Shown: in pieces, positions 19,671 through 33,007 of the stretch
Layout of the letters: the number at the start of each line of letters is the position of its first letter
Numbering within the stretch: the first letter of the stretch is position 1
Assembly: GCF_003286085.1 (NCBI RefSeq)
Contig: NW_020825288.1
Coordinates: 22,258,001 to 22,322,000 of the forward strand
Direction of reading: 5' to 3'
DNA length: 64,000 bases
Source: Drosophila persimilis
Lineage: Eukaryota; Arthropoda; Insecta; Diptera; Drosophilidae
The notes under the pieces: model-generated
Seen by the model: only the letters and a program-made list of their open reading frames with translations
Databases searched by the model: none
What the model was told of the DNA's origin: nothing
Position numbers and translations under genes: made by a program

Positions 19671-19889
19671 GACTCCGCAATTTAAACACTGTCGTTCCAT
19701 TGGAATCTATAAAGCACATCCAATTTTCACGGAACACGCCTGATAATGTAACAAAATAGCTCATATAAATTCTGAGCTCCGGTGAGTAAATACTATATTA
19801 AAATTTATTATCAAATATTGAATATACTTACGTATATTTGCAGTGATCGGCTACAGAATATTTTTCCCATGATTTCGTCGTATTTTTAT
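19671..19889 (+). repeat. 3' tail segment of the neighbour gene, direct-repeat copy A
   Basis: This 219-bp segment begins in CTCCGACTCCGCAA and ends TTCGTCGTATTTTT. It recurs with about 85-90% identity at 20772-20996. It contains a short GT..AG intron. It ends exactly where the interspersed repeat starts. Upstream, a shorter echo of its opening (serine-codon CTCCGACTC runs, then CGTTCC and AATCTATAAA) is found around the stop codon at 19623, so the tail was already internally duplicated. Confidence 0.7.
19782..19843 (+). other. Short intron in the 3' tail (copy A)
   Basis: Donor CTCCG|GTGAGTAAAT and acceptor TATATTTGCAG|TGATCGG give a 62-bp intron. The same donor and acceptor are kept in copy B (20892-20950, 59 bp), which supports a real, plus-strand spliced 3' region for the gene that starts at 18669. 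Confidence 0.55.
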
Positions 19890-20771
19890 ACCCGATACTC
19901 AAAATGAGTATTGGGGTATATTAGATTTGTGGTAAAAGTGTATGTGTGTAACGTCCAGAAGGAATCGTTTCCGACTCCATAAAGTATATATTCTTGATCA
20001 GCATCAATAGCCGAGTCGATTGAGCCATGTCTGTCTGTCCGTCCGTCCGTCTGTCCGTCTGTCCGTCCGTCCGTCTGTCCGTCTGTCCGTCCCCTTCAGC
20101 GCCTAATGCTCAAAGACTATAAGAGCAAGAGCAACGATGTTTTGGATCCAGACTTCTGTGATATGTCACTGCTCCAAAAATATTTCAAAACTTTGCCCCG
20201 CCCACTTCCGCCCCTACAAAGGGCGAAAATCTGTGGCATCCACAATTTTAAAGATACAAGAAAACCAAAAACGCAGAATCGTAGAGAATGACCATATCTT
20301 TTAGACTGCAGAATCTGAATTGGATCGTATTATTATTATAGCCAGCATCACGAAAACAATTTAATTTTTTCTCGCCCTGTCTCTCTCTAACACACACGTA
20401 GCATAGGCGGCTTTGCTTAGAGTAAAACATTAGCGCCTAGATCTCAGAGACTATAAAAGCTAGAGCAACCAAATTTGGTATCCACACTCCTAATATATCG
20501 GACCGAGACGAGTTTGTTTCAAAATTTCGCCACACCCCCTTCCGCCCCCGCAAAGGATGCAGATCTGGGGATATTCATAGATCTCAGAGACTATTAAGGC
20601 TAGAGTAACCAAATTTGGTATCCGCACTCCTGTTAGATCTCACTATAAAACGTATATCTCAAAATTTCGCCCCACCCCCTTCCGCCCACACAAAGGACGA
20701 AAATCTGTTGCATCCACAATATTGCAAATTCGAGTAAACTAAAAACGCAGAATCATAGATAATGACCATAT
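19889..20771 (+). mobile_element. Interspersed repeat of the TCTGTCYGTCC class
   Basis: The element starts with a fold-back tip (ATACTCAAAATGAGTAT), then GGGGTATATTAGATTTGTGG, a conserved fly-repeat body (AGTATATATTCTTGATCAGC and onward) and a TGTC/CGTC microsatellite. Three degraded direct repeats follow, starting near 20,100, 20,435 and 20,579; each has a CTCAAAGACTATAAGAGC-like opening and a CCCCTTCCGCCC-like middle. It encodes nothing recognisable. Non-autonomous repeats with this head and pyrimidine-rich stretch are abundant in Drosophila genomes; I cannot name the class with confidence. A fragment of the same family lies at 58,646-58,810. Confidence 0.65.
20030..20093 (+). repeat. TGTC/CGTC microsatellite
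   Basis: About 64 bp of imperfect CTGTCCGTCCGTCTGTCCG repeats inside the interspersed element, as is usual for this repeat class. Confidence 0.85.
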
Positions 20772-20996
20772 CTCCGACTCCACCTACTAAACACTGCCGT
20801 TCCATTAGAATCTATAAAATAAAGCACATCCATATTTCACCGAACACGTCTGAAAGTGTAAAAACTGTGCTAAAATAAATTCTGAGCTCCGGTGAGTAAA
20901 TACCATATTAATAATTATTACTAAATATTAAAATTTACGTATATTTGCAGTGATCGGCTATTGACTATTTTCCATTGATTACTATGTTATTTTTAA
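20772..20996 (+). repeat. 3' tail segment of the neighbour gene, direct-repeat copy B
   Basis: The second copy of 19671-19889, on the far side of the interspersed repeat. It keeps the CTCCGACTCC opening, the TCTATAAA stretch, the ACACGTCTGA region and the GTGAGT..TTGCAG intron (20892-20950), with scattered substitutions and a 5-bp insertion. The pair can be read as a 220-bp duplication that came with, or was later separated by, the insertion. Confidence 0.7.
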
Positions 20997-21279
20997 GAGA
21001 TTTGGATATTAAATGTCTCACGAAAATTCACCAAATTTTGAATCAAAGACTAAAAATCTGTTTAATTAAAGGTTAATTTCCTGTTTTCTTATGTGTGATG
21101 TATTTTCTTTCTTTTTTTATTGAATATATTTCCTTTATTTATGACAGTTGGTTCTATGCGTCCGGGCATTGAAAAGCATTTAGTAGAACAGGCGAGTAAT
21201 CGAATTATAGGTCAGAAAAGCTCTTATAGTCTCTGAAAACAAGGCGTCAAACAAGACGTACATAGGTGCCGCAAGACAT

Positions 21280-21390
21280 GGGTATATCGACGATACTGAT
21301 CAAGAATAAATATACTTTATAGGGTTTTATAAACATCCACTTTTACCACAAATCTAATATACCCCTACGCTCTTCGAGTACCTGATTTTT
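21280..21390 (-). mobile_element. Inverted end of the TCTGTCYGTCC-class repeat
   Basis: Read on the minus strand from 21390, this begins TACTCGAAGAGCGTAGGGGT and then matches the head of the element at 19889 (TATATTAGATTTGTGGTAAA, CCCTATAAAGTATATT, TTCTTGATCAGTATC) for about 110 bp. It is either the right terminal inverted repeat of one composite element spanning 19889-21390 or a second truncated copy in opposite orientation. Confidence 0.6.
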
Positions 21391-24300
21391 TTTTTTTTAG
21401 TTCTATATAATTGGACTGTGGACTCCTATTTCTTCCAATATATGCCAGAAAATTAATATTTGTAGCAGGCAGACAAGAAATATCAACCTTTGAAATGGGT
21501 CTCCCATGCGTTTTATTTTTCCATTCTTGGGCAAACTGCATGCACGATTTACTCAGGAAAAAGCGGAAAAATTCGCAGTCAAGTGTAAATGTCAGCCACT
21601 CAAAATGTATAATAAATCTACCTAAACGGGGACCTAAGCTCAAAATAAAAGAAGTCGAAGAGGAAAAGCCAAGAAAATTTTGTTTAATATCTAACGATTT
21701 GGAAGTAACACACAAAAACAGGGAGGGCAACAGGGAGCGAAAAATTATTTGGCCATCATCTGCAGAAGTTTGGCTTGGCATTGGCAGATTGTATGTGGAA
21801 TGAGGGCCTGAGAACTTATTAATTTTCACAAAAGTCAGCCACACGCAAGAAATACATCCAAACACACACTACTCCAAAAAGAAAATCGTGAAAAACTGTG
21901 ACGTTATGCACATGAGTAAGCAAACAATAACAACATCCAAATTGCAGAGCATACTTGGCCGGGCATTTGTGGGTTTACTTCGGTTGGGAGGATGTACCGG
22001 ATGGGATGGATATAATGGGTTGGAAGTACACCCAACAAATTATGAGTAATTGTTGTGATGCTGGAGCGGTTTAAGTGGGAAAATATATATGGCTAGAGAG
22101 CTTTTAACTGATGAAGGGGGGAGAAAATCATGTGTGGATGAAAAGGTAAACTAATGAGAAAAGACAAAATGAAATGGAGAATAGCAATTTAAATATGAAA
22201 CCATTAGGGGTTCTATTTTGGGGCAAAAAAGTGAAAATAGCTTGCGATTTTTTATCTCATTGGAGCTATAATTATTTGCAGACCAACTAAAACTACATAT
22301 TAACAGATTTAAGTCATATTACTTCTAAGTCCCTCTAAGAACACTCTTCTCCTTGTCTTATGCCTGTAACAAAGGCATTGGTCTGTTAAAAATGTTTGCA
22401 AGATATCACTAAAACTATTAGCATAAAACTGAAACATCAAAAATGATTAAACTTTGGCTCGATATATATTTTCAGGTGGGTCACTGTATCGCCTAGAATC
22501 CAAATCATACAAATCTCTTTTTGATCTATTAGTGCCGAGAGAAAATTCTGTAAATGTATATTTAGAAAATATTTTCGAGGTGTATTGAAAAGTCCAAGTA
22601 TGGATGTAAGCTAGTCATTAAGGGCTACAAGCTAATTTCTTTTCAGGTGCCAACTACATTGAAATGTTTTCCTTTTGGATTCTTACTACTGCTGCTGTCT
22701 ACTATGTCTATAATCTCTGAAGGTCAACTCATGGACTTCTACAATTTTCTAGGGGAGCGTTTTATCACGTATTATCTAAAGTGCCAAGCACACAGACTCC
22801 GAGAATCTTAACTAATGACCCCCAAAGGATAGAACTTAAAAATTGTGGATGGCACAAGATGCACTGAGATCTAGGGGTTCTCAACAAAGCGGACAGATTG
22901 AGAGGCAGACGTGGCTGCATAAAATTGGCTTTATCAATGGCGGAGCCTAACAGCATTTTTGGTGTTCTATGCCGATTTGTTGGTTATCAATATTTAAGGT
23001 ACCGCAGTAAGCATCCTTACAGGTTCCGCAACAATTCAAGGGTTCGGTGTCCATTTTGGGTTGCAAAACCCTTTGCTTATGCATTTTTTCTCCACCTCTT
23101 TCTCCTCTCTATCTCAGTGTCCTCGCGTTACGGCACAAAAATGCAGAATTTGTGTGGGAAAAAACTGAAAAAATTGCTGCCCCAGAGGAAGAAATGTCAA
23201 AATGTTGTTCGAGGACGAGTCGGCCTGTCTTATTTAGTAGCGAAAATGAGCAGCGGCATGCGCTGGGAAAATGGGAAGAAGGAAAGGCATGAAAAAACAA
23301 CGCTTAGATTTTCCTTTTTTTCGGGCAGTGACCAGGATAGTCTAGAGCGTGCATTCTTAGGCAAATTTCCGTGGGTTGTTTCACCCTAGAAGGGGGTTTT
23401 ATAATTTCACCCTGATGTTTGCAATTAATATCCTATATAAAATCTTTAATCCAAGAAAGAAGTGCCATGTCATATCTGTATGTATCGGAAAAATGTATCA
23501 AAAATCTGTTATTGGACCGATGAATCTGCAAGGGTATGTAAAGCGTCGCCTCCTAAACTATTCTCCTCTTTTTGTTGTTGCTGTCGCAAGTTGTTCTTGT
23601 CATCAACAGTCAGCAACATTATCATTGTGGCTGCAAGTGGCAGTTGTTGCTGCTGTTGCTGCTGTTTGTCCTCATTATCGTTTGTTGCATGGCCTGCCTG
23701 CCTCCTCTCATGTCTCTTGCCCCTCCTCACAATCATCATTTGTTGTTCCCTCGGCAACTTTAATGGGTTTGTAATGTAACTAAAGTGAACCCAGTTTTTC
23801 TTCTATGCCTCCTTTTTGTGGAATATATGTCTGAGATTTACATCTTGGGAAAGCCTAACAAACAGCACTAAAATTTAAGTAGTGCCCCCTTTTTATTTTT
23901 CGACATTTATATTTGGAAAGCTTCACAGACTGCAGTACACAATTTAATTCCGGCATTTTTCCATTTAAATTGTATTTTATATGTTCTTAGGTTTCAGCTT
24001 AAATAACTTTATCCATTGAAAATTATTTGCCATTTTTCCGAGTTAATTAAAAGAAGATTTCCGTCAACTTTGTCCGCAACTTAACCGCAAGAAGTGTCGC
24101 ATAAATTACAAATTAGTTAAATCAGCCTGTGACCAGCCGAGTCGCCCGGCAGTCCTCCATCTGAGGGAACTTTTGTAACCTTCTACCACCAAAGCAGCTT
24201 CATCATCATCATCATTATCATAACCATGGGCATCGCTATCATCTCTGTGCTTAGGAAAGTGAAAATAATGCAAATGATAAAATTATTTAATGATGCGGAA

Positions 24301-27300
24301 GTGCGTTGATAAGCAAATGACAAATAATCTGGAACAGAAATGCTACGCAGAATAAGGAGGCATTTCTTTTTTGGTATTTTTTTAGCCAGGGTATGTTGTT
24401 TTATGTGATTGTATGTCGCAGGCAAGATGAAGAATGTAAAGTAGGATATAGCCATTCGGTTGGCTGCCCATCGGTTCATGTTTGTAGCTAGATCTTCAGA
24501 TCCACAAGAGTCGGAAGTATTTCAGTTGCATAGAGTATAGTCTGAAGTCAAGAAACTAGTCATCTTTCCATCTTTCTAATAATATCTCTAATCTATTAAA
24601 TGACAGTAGCTCTAACAATCATATCTAAATCGCTCTTCTACCGGTAGTACAAATGGTCCTGAAAACTAAATTTTGTGCGATCTATTACTCGTATTTTGTA
24701 TGATAATCCCTTAGAGGTTACATATTATATAAGAATTTAAGTGACAGTATTATATTCATCGTACAACACAATGACCATTTAGTAATTTAAATTCAAAGAT
24801 TTCGAACAAACTTCTATGCAAAGGGTGTCCCATAGTCGTAACATTCAATTTGCGCATTCTTTGTGTATTTTTATTTCCTTTCTTGTGGATTTGGTAAGCC
24901 AGACCTGAACACATCCATCCCATTCTGCTCTCAGCTGTGCCTGCGCGCATGCAATTTAAGTTGAAATCTATTTAGATTCAACTTTGTTCTCTCTAATGAG
25001 ATGAGGCGGAAGGACGACGCTTCGTCTCATGTGGCAACAGGCGAACTTTATGCGCCCATAAAGTCAACTCCACAGGCCTAGGAGCGCACTCGTATAGAGG
25101 CTCCAAAATGAGTCCATAACTCTGTTGTAATTTACATTTTCATTATGTCAAACCGTTTAGCGTAGGGAAATGTACACCCGAAAACAAAAATGCACAAATT
25201 AAACCCGTGACAGGCTTTATAGACTACTCTGTCGGATGGATGGATTGAAATCCATATATGTACGTTCTTTTTCCAAGCTTCTGTCACACTCAATTGCTCT
25301 CGGATAAATTTATTTCACAGACAGCGAAATTAAATTTGTTCCCAAAGAGAAAAAGAAATACTCGTTCAGTTGTTGATATGCTCATTAAGGGATTCTGTTG
25401 GTTTGCCAAATAAAAACCGTAGCATGTGTCAAGGGGTTGGGTTTATAGGGTTGTTTAGTTTTTATTTCATTTTGGAATGTGTTGAATTAAATTAGCACTG
25501 AGCACAATTTGTTTAGGTAGGTGTAAAGTTCTGTTTATATTTAATAACATTTTTTGCAGTTTATGTAATATTAAATTAAAAGCTCTAAAAAATTAATGTT
25601 GAAAGAAAATATAAAAAATGGTACAAAACACTTGGGGTCCGACACTATAATTCCTAGTAAATTGGGCATGCATCCTACAAGTATACACTGAAAAGTACGT
25701 TCCTCTAGCTTTAATGGTGCTCGAATTCCAGGTGTTTAAATAGCCAAATAACAGGTGCGCACCCACATTTTGAATTCGTTCTATCTATAATAATGATCCG
25801 ATTTCAACGGGTGCCTGCAATTTTATAAATTTGACCATGCTTTATGATTTTGCGTTTTCTGATATCTCGTATCTTATAAAATTGTAAATAAAATACGCTT
25901 AATGCAGTGCAAACTCACAGAAGCTTGGGTAGTCTCCGATTTGTTTTTCAATAAATCTGATGGCAATGATTTAACCTTCAACTCAGTTTCTACCTCTATA
26001 TCCTCATTATTCCTTTGCACCCAAAAACCCCACCCCCTCATAGAGACAGTCTGCGGCATTTTGTGGTCTTGTTCATTCAGACTCCAGTCCGCAATCATTC
26101 GTTCGCTCAAAATGCAGCAGGAGGCAACAGCCTGGGGTTATGTTGTGTTCTGTGTTGCAATGTTGCACCTACATAAAATGGCTAAATGATGCGTTAAAAA
26201 TGAGAGGGAGTTCCTCTCGCTCAGGGACTTGCCACGGGGACCAGGCACCGGGCCGAGTGGACAAACTGTCGCAGTCACAAATTTTAGTCTGCTCGGCCAA
26301 GGTCTGTTCTACGTACAACATAATTTTTTAGAGAGTGGGGGGTGTGGGGTCGTAAAGTACCCAAAAAGGCAACATTTGCTAATGACAAACAATTGCAGCA
26401 TTTTGCCAAGGAGAATGGGTCGGGTCCAGACCGGTCTATGGCCTCCAAGTGGACAACTTTTATTATTATGCAATGTGCGTTTCACACCGCAAAAATGCCG
26501 GGAAAAAAGTCTGCAAGAAATTTTAAGAGAAAAACCCTTAGTTACGGCCGTACTGTGGCATGTGCTGCACATAAATATCTCTTGGTATTTTTTATATGGC
26601 CAAAGGTACTATCATTTTTTGGTATTTTTTTCTATCCTGTTGGTATTTTAATTGCACTGAAAGTGTGCAACCGAAAAAAAGAAAAAGATATTAACTCATC
26701 CTTTTTATGCATTCATAATAACCGGCGACTGTCACACAAGACCACAAGGAGGGAGGGCCTGGAGCGGCGGCATGCGGTCGGGATCCATAGAGCGCTTCAT
26801 GATTTGTGGCATATTTATGTAAATTTGTGGTTTTTCTGTTGTCGCTTAAGCATCTCTCCAGAGCCGGGCAAAAAACCAACCAGCACAAGGCAGAGCCAAC
26901 AGCTAACAGCCCGGCAGCAGGTGTTGCGGCCAAGCAATTAGTGAGAGTCCGCAGCACGGCCCAGAGACTTTTCTATGATGGCCAACTTAAAGACTGGGAG
27001 CCAGCCAGCCAGTTCGGGTTCGGTGGCTTAGTTGCACTCTAGAATATTTTAATTATGATTTATCAAAAAAATTCAAACAACTTTTTGTTGGTGTGAAGGT
27101 AGGTTTTATTTTGATACATAGTTTAAAAGCAAGAAATATTTTATAAAGTGGACTTCTAGTAATCTTAATTTTTGCGGTCAATCCAGTTGATAAATCCAAA
27201 CACCTCAAATATGTGAATCTATTTTTTGAAATTAGCAGTAGATTTTGATATATTAAATTTGGTGAAAGAAATTCGCATAACTTCTAAAATTAGACAAGAT

Positions 27301-30300
27301 TTCCAATTAGCAAAATATCCAATCATTATTCACTATCGAATATTCGGTTATTTAACAACCAATTTTCCTACATGAACGATGCTCCGCCTTGAAGTTGAAT
27401 TAAATCGAACATCTTTCACTTAAAGACAAACTCAGAGGCTGTATAATCCTTGACTCCATGGTACTCAAAGTGAAACATTTGGCATTCAGCAGGCCACAAC
27501 TCTTGAGTTGGCCAAGAGAGAGGGCGGGGGGAGAGGTCAAATGGCTGCACGTGGCTAATCAATTTGCAGAGCCAGACCTAGTACGACGTCTACGACAGCC
27601 CACGTTTATTCCTCCTTCCACTCTTTTTTTATTCTATTTCTCATCTGTTCTTGTGGCAAGGAAAACGCAACACACGCCCGAAAGGCTTGACCACTCTCAC
27701 AGATACACACAAATGCGTTCAGTCTGTCTGTTGACATTGTTGTTGGAGCTGTCCATACCTCTGTCCATCGTGTCCTGTCCGGTACCGAACGCGACCCGAC
27801 CCGAGCAGAACAGAACTGAACTGTTGTTGCCTTCGACGACAGGTGTGCATGATTTATGAGATTTACATATCAGTTCGCGCTGATGAAGCGCGTTGATGCG
27901 CTGACAACGACAGGCGTCAACCGCCCCCCCTGACAGGATACACCCCAAGGCGGTGGGAGGGCAGATGGTATTAGGAGAAGAATGGACGGATACGGCCCCC
28001 CCATAGAAGTAGGAAAAAATGGGATGCAAATTTGTGCACTGATTGATGATATTACGCTTGTTTAGGTTAGGCCGACTCCTCCCCCAGCGACCAGAAACAC
28101 TACGCATCCCACATCGGTCCTCCTGCTCGGTGACGCTCATAAGGCAAATGAATATCAAAGACTACTACTACATGCATATGGCATGTGTGGCAAAAAGTAT
28201 TGCATACTTAAGGGAGTTCGCTGGAAGAAAGTTTTGTATTACTTTTTCCTTGCCGTGCCCTGAGGCTCGTTTATTATTTACTTGGCCTTGGCATTTGATG
28301 TTGTGGTTAATGAACAAAGTAAATATATTTTTTTTGGGGCAACTTAAGAATTATTTTATTCCGTCAATGTCTCTCTATGTTTATATTCCAACTAATGTTA
28401 CTTCTAACTTTCTCAAACCCAAGGAATACTGGTTTGTTAACCCTTTTTGCGCTTAAAAATTATAAAAGTAGCAAAAAAACATCTGCGACAACCAACCGAG
28501 GGATAGACGATAATAGGATGCAGCGGCTGGCAGGCTTTTTGAATAATTTATACTGTGTAAACGAGTAAATTAATGGATTAAAGCTTCAAATAAATTCTGA
28601 CGCTTAGTCCGAAAGTTAAAGCTTTAAATTTTAACAAATAAAACCCGCTTAGTGCAGTTTGAAAATTTTAACAATAAAATCCAAATGTTATTGGGATTAT
28701 ATTGTATCCTTTTCGTTTTCCTGGAATATCCATGTGTATAAACATAATCAAATCATTAGAGAGTCGGTGGAGAACAACGTAGTAGCTGCCTCTAGCAAAC
28801 AATCAATTAGAAACCTACTCTTCTCCCTCTCTCTTCTACCCGTGTACATTTTCCTCTGCCTTTCTCTGGCCACCCTCTCTCTCTTTGAAAATGTGCTCAT
28901 TAACCAGACGTGGCAGGCCTGGCAGACGACAGCCTCCACCTCCTGCCACAGACTCTGCTCCCAAAAGCCCTTTGCCCCACTCGACTGCCATCGCACACAA
29001 AATCAGCGGCAGGCAACATGTGTTGCTGATATTTTTATGACATCGGATACATGCAGTCTCTCCATTTCATGCCCAGTACCACACCCAGTAGGAAAAGCAG
29101 CCTAAGCTGCCTAATTGTTATGCACACAATTCACAAAACTCTGAACATCCACGTTGACACCAACAGCTAGAACGTGGAATAACAGACAACTAAAGCACAG
29201 ATTTGTAGAGCTACTACTTTGGATGGAGGACCATGTAAGAGCCATAAAAATGTAATCTGCGAGTATTTTTAATGACCCAAAGGGGCTTCCAAAAGCAAAA
29301 TATTCACTCTGAGAGCTGGGAATAGAACACTACTATTAAAAAGTTTGCTTAGTTAAGATGTAAGGATATTTCCAGAATTGGGTGATGATAAACTATGCAA
29401 AAGTATTCATGAATTGTTAAATTTTGAAAGAAGAGAATAAATATAAATGTATCATTAAATATCTCAAATATAAAATATATCTAAAGCTATTCTTGAATAT
29501 GATATTAACTTCTACATATGTTACATCGTCTTACTTGCATTCTTAAAGTGGGTTTCAAAATTTAAACAACTACATTCAAATCTTGTACACCTTAAAATCC
29601 TCTTTAATGTTTTCATCCCCTAAGATATCCTACAAACAATATTTATTTTTTCTAAATAACCAATTGCTACTCCCTGAATATTTACAGCCCTGCTTTTCTC
29701 TAATAAATCGAGATTTAATTTTATGGCTGTTTCATTAATAGGCCAATAACCGCTTGTGCCTCAACTGGCCCATTACTGGTGCGCCTCCCCTTAACCAAGC
29801 AGCCCGACCACCACTCGTTTAGGTCCTCGGGGCACTCCGCTCCAGGCCATAGGTTTCACTCCTTTTGGCTGATCAATAAAACGCAAGCGAGAGCTAAATC
29901 AATTAGCCGCTGGCCGAAGGGAGCGGAAGGGCAGGAGCTGGCTAACTTCTTGGCACTTTCATGAACTTCTGGCGGGTAATTAAAATCCACCCACAATGCC
30001 AATCCATACGAACGGGAGAACACAGATTTCACTAATTACTTTTATGACCCAAATTTGCTGACTGCGCACTTTGCTATAAATTCTTACCTTTAACAATAAT
30101 AAACCCCGCCGGACATCAGATGCAGACTATTACTAGTAGTATAGAAAACTCAGCGCCAATTTAATAAATATAAGTAAATATATGTATGTACTCTCATGTC
30201 ATATCGTGTCAAAAATCAATTGGTATATTTATACAAATTTAATTTTATATTAAATAAATTTGTTTTTAATTAAATCACAGTTGGTGCCCTTTCTTACAAT

Positions 30301-30660
30301 TTTTCTGATATAGCGGAAAAATTGGATCAAAAATCTCAAAGAAACCGCGAACGATGATAAAGTTTAATCAGGCCATAGTTCAGTGGAACTGCGATTTTTA
30401 AAACTGATTCACTTTCAGCGACTCAGCATCCAATAATCTTTACAGACAGGCATACTAGGGAGCGCTGATAAAACATTGTTCTAAGAAACGCCACTTTTTT
30501 TAAGCAAATTATAATATTGTTGGCTACTGGAATCCTGCAAAAACTGATCGACAGTGATTATAACTCGGTTGACTTAATAGGATAGGAGTAAATAGTAGGT
30601 ATAATAATAATTCGTCGTCTTAATACACTCAGTGTAGCCACAGATTTTAGGACATGGTGT
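21391..30660. other. Gene-poor, AT-rich non-coding stretch
   Basis: I find no frame with domains, codon character or consistent splice sites. Low-complexity patches include GTTGCTGCTGTTGCTGC near 23,640-23,670 and CATCATCATCATCATTATC near 24,200. Several moderately long frames (for example 21,365-21,865, 23,376-23,774 and 26,342-26,941) overlap each other on both strands and look random. A large intron or intergenic regulatory DNA is the likely role. Confidence 0.4.
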
Positions 30661-32799
30661 CCCTATTCGTGTGTCGCGCAGTGTACATTCATCAATGAGG
30701 GCCAATGCTCTTCGTTCTTCGCTTTCCGCTCTCCGTTAATCTCTAAGCATTCACTATGCTCTGCTCCTTCTATTGCGTCTTCTCATGCTTCATCCTTCGC
30801 CCCATTCCCAAAACTAATCGAAGACGCTTGCTTGCCCGATAAATTTATTGCTGCTGCGGGGGGGTACGGGGTGGTTGTGAGTGCGGGAGCGGGATAGCAC
30901 AACTGCTCCTTTGACCTGTCTGCTTCAGTCTCGCGGCGCAGCTCCTTCTCTCCTCCTCCTTCGTGCTGTTCTTCTTGCAATTTTTATAGTATATTCGCTT
31001 CGTCTTTATTTTCGCCTCGGGCTCCGCAAACAAGTTTCTTGTGTTCCGACAAAAAGGAACAGAAACAGAAACAAAATGAAACAGAAAACAGAAAAAACTC
31101 TTTTTTTTTGCCGTCAGCTGCTCGGCTGCAGAAAACTCGTTGCGCGGCTCTGGCTGCGCTTGTTGCGCCTTTTGTTGTAAATTATAAAAGAAATAAAGCA
31201 AAATCAGCACTAAGAAGGCTACAAGTCGATATCCCGGCCTTAGGATACCCTAAGCCTTAAGTGAAAATATATTTTAAAAGAATTTAAGCAAAGATAACGT
31301 CATATTAAAAAACAATAAATGTAATCATAATATATAATTAATAATATATTATAATATAATAATCATATTGTTTTATTTATCCATATTTATGCATTTATAC
31401 TTTTTATGGTTTGGTGTATCATTCCAAATAAATTTTATTTATTAAAGATCTTAACTTCTTTAAGATTTTCAGATCGAGTACATTTTTTACTCCAAATTTA
31501 AAGAACATTTTCTTGAACGAAATTTGATAATCTTTGGTTTTGAATACCAAAATTAAATTTATTTTTATTGCGAATATATAAATACACCCTTAACTTAGTT
31601 GCCAGAATATGTTCAATTATTATTTCAAATTAGTACCTAAAGCTATCTACTATTTTACTGATAATATATGATATGAAAAAAGCTTTGTTAAGTCTTCAAA
31701 AAGTCAAAACCATTCTATAAATCAAAAATTATTCTGACAAAAAGATGCCTGGTAGATGGACTACACCATTTGCTATTTGGTAATCTACACCTACCCCTTC
31801 TCACGACAATTACAGGGTATAAATATGCGACAGCGCGTTGTGTCGGCGGCTCTGCTTTGGAGGGTCTGCCTGCCTTTGAAGTTTTTAGGCCTTCTAATAA
31901 GCCGTTGGTTGTCGTCGTCGTTGTTTTTGTTTTTGAGATAGCCAAGCCCCTCTGTCCCAGCCTCCTTTTCAGTCTGAGATTTTGCAAAAAATTAATTTGT
32001 GTAAATTTGGATTGGCGAGGGTGTGTAAATGGTAATTGATGTGGGTGCAACAGGCGGCGGAAAAGCTGAGAGTAGAATCTTAAGCAGAAACTGGATTGGA
32101 TTTTATTTTGAATACCTACATATGTATGTATGTAATTTAATAACTTAAACTGAGAATTTAGACACCTATTATTAAATAAAAAAGATTATATTTTCAAAAG
32201 CCCCAGATTGGTTTTGTTATAGAATATTTAATGAAAGCACCTGAAATATGCATTTCAATGCTAGTGTTTCTAAAAATTCACAATAGAAATAATATTTTTT
32301 TATCTAGATTAATAATGGTTAACAATCAAAATACAACGATTATAAAGTAGTCAAACTTTATGCCTGGATACTAAAAAATGTTTGCATATTACATTTCTGT
32401 ACAAAATAATTGATTTCTAAACTAAAAAATTTCTAAAATCAGTCAGAAATTAAGAATAATAATGATTCAAAATTTTAAACGAACTGATTATAATATCCAA
32501 ATCAGATAAGTATGTATATCCGACAAATTTCGAACACCCTTTATTTTATCCACCGATAGGAATTCTCTCTCAAGCGATGCTCATTTTTATCCACACCACA
32601 AAAAGCAGCCACAAGAACAACCAACTCCAAAGGCTCCTCCGGAAGTAAGGCGACCATAAGTGCGAGTGGGACGACCACAGTAACACCGAACGGTGGCGCT
32701 CTATCTCACCGAAAACGGCATTTTTTGAGCGATTTCGCCGCGATACTCAGAGAGCGAACAAACATTTTGTTGTTGGGGGAAAGAAACAGCTTGTGCTGT
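30661..32799. other. Non-coding stretch upstream of the Inr/DPE promoter
   Basis: Around 30,680-31,200 the sequence is less AT-rich, with pyrimidine-rich plus-strand tracts, and could contain 5'-UTR or enhancer sequence. From 31,260 to 32,560 it is strongly AT-rich. Open frames here have no domains. Confidence 0.35.
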
Positions 32800-32935
32800 G
32801 GGTGGAAGGAGAGCAGAGAGGCAGCGAGAGAAGCACGCTTTGTTTTTATTTCATTATGTGTTCGCAGCAAACCGCAGAGAGAGCGTAAGAAACAAAGTAA
32901 ACGGGAGAGAGCGTGTGAGAGAGCGTCGGGCATTT
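32800..32935 (+). promoter_or_regulatory. GAGA-rich tract upstream of a core promoter
   Basis: Repeated GAGAG pentamers (GAGAGCAGAGAGGCAGCGAG, CAGAGAGAGCGTAAG, GGGAGAGAGCG, GTGAGAGAGCG) lie within about 170 bp upstream of the Inr at 32,974. GAGA-factor sites at this position are typical of paused, developmentally controlled fly promoters. Confidence 0.55.
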
Positions 32936-32973
32936 TGTTGGGGCTGTTGAAACTGGTGGGGCTTTTCAAACTG

Positions 32974-33007
32974 TCAGTTGATTCGACCGTTACAACGAAG
33001 CAAGTCA
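32974..33007 (+). promoter_or_regulatory. Core promoter: Inr TCAGTT plus DPE AGTCA
   Basis: TCAGTT starts at 32,974, putting +1 at A32,976. AGTCA starts exactly at +28 (33,003) and fits the fly DPE consensus. No TATA box precedes it. Correct Inr-to-DPE spacing together with the GAGA tract makes a real focused promoter likely. The transcript would run rightward; the nearest candidate coding start is the exon at 36,983, about 4 kb downstream. Confidence 0.55.

Noticed and set aside
26342-26941. 199-codon plus-strand frame
   Set aside because: It overlaps other long frames in all phases in a region with few stop codons. It has no domain, and its composition changes several times along its length.
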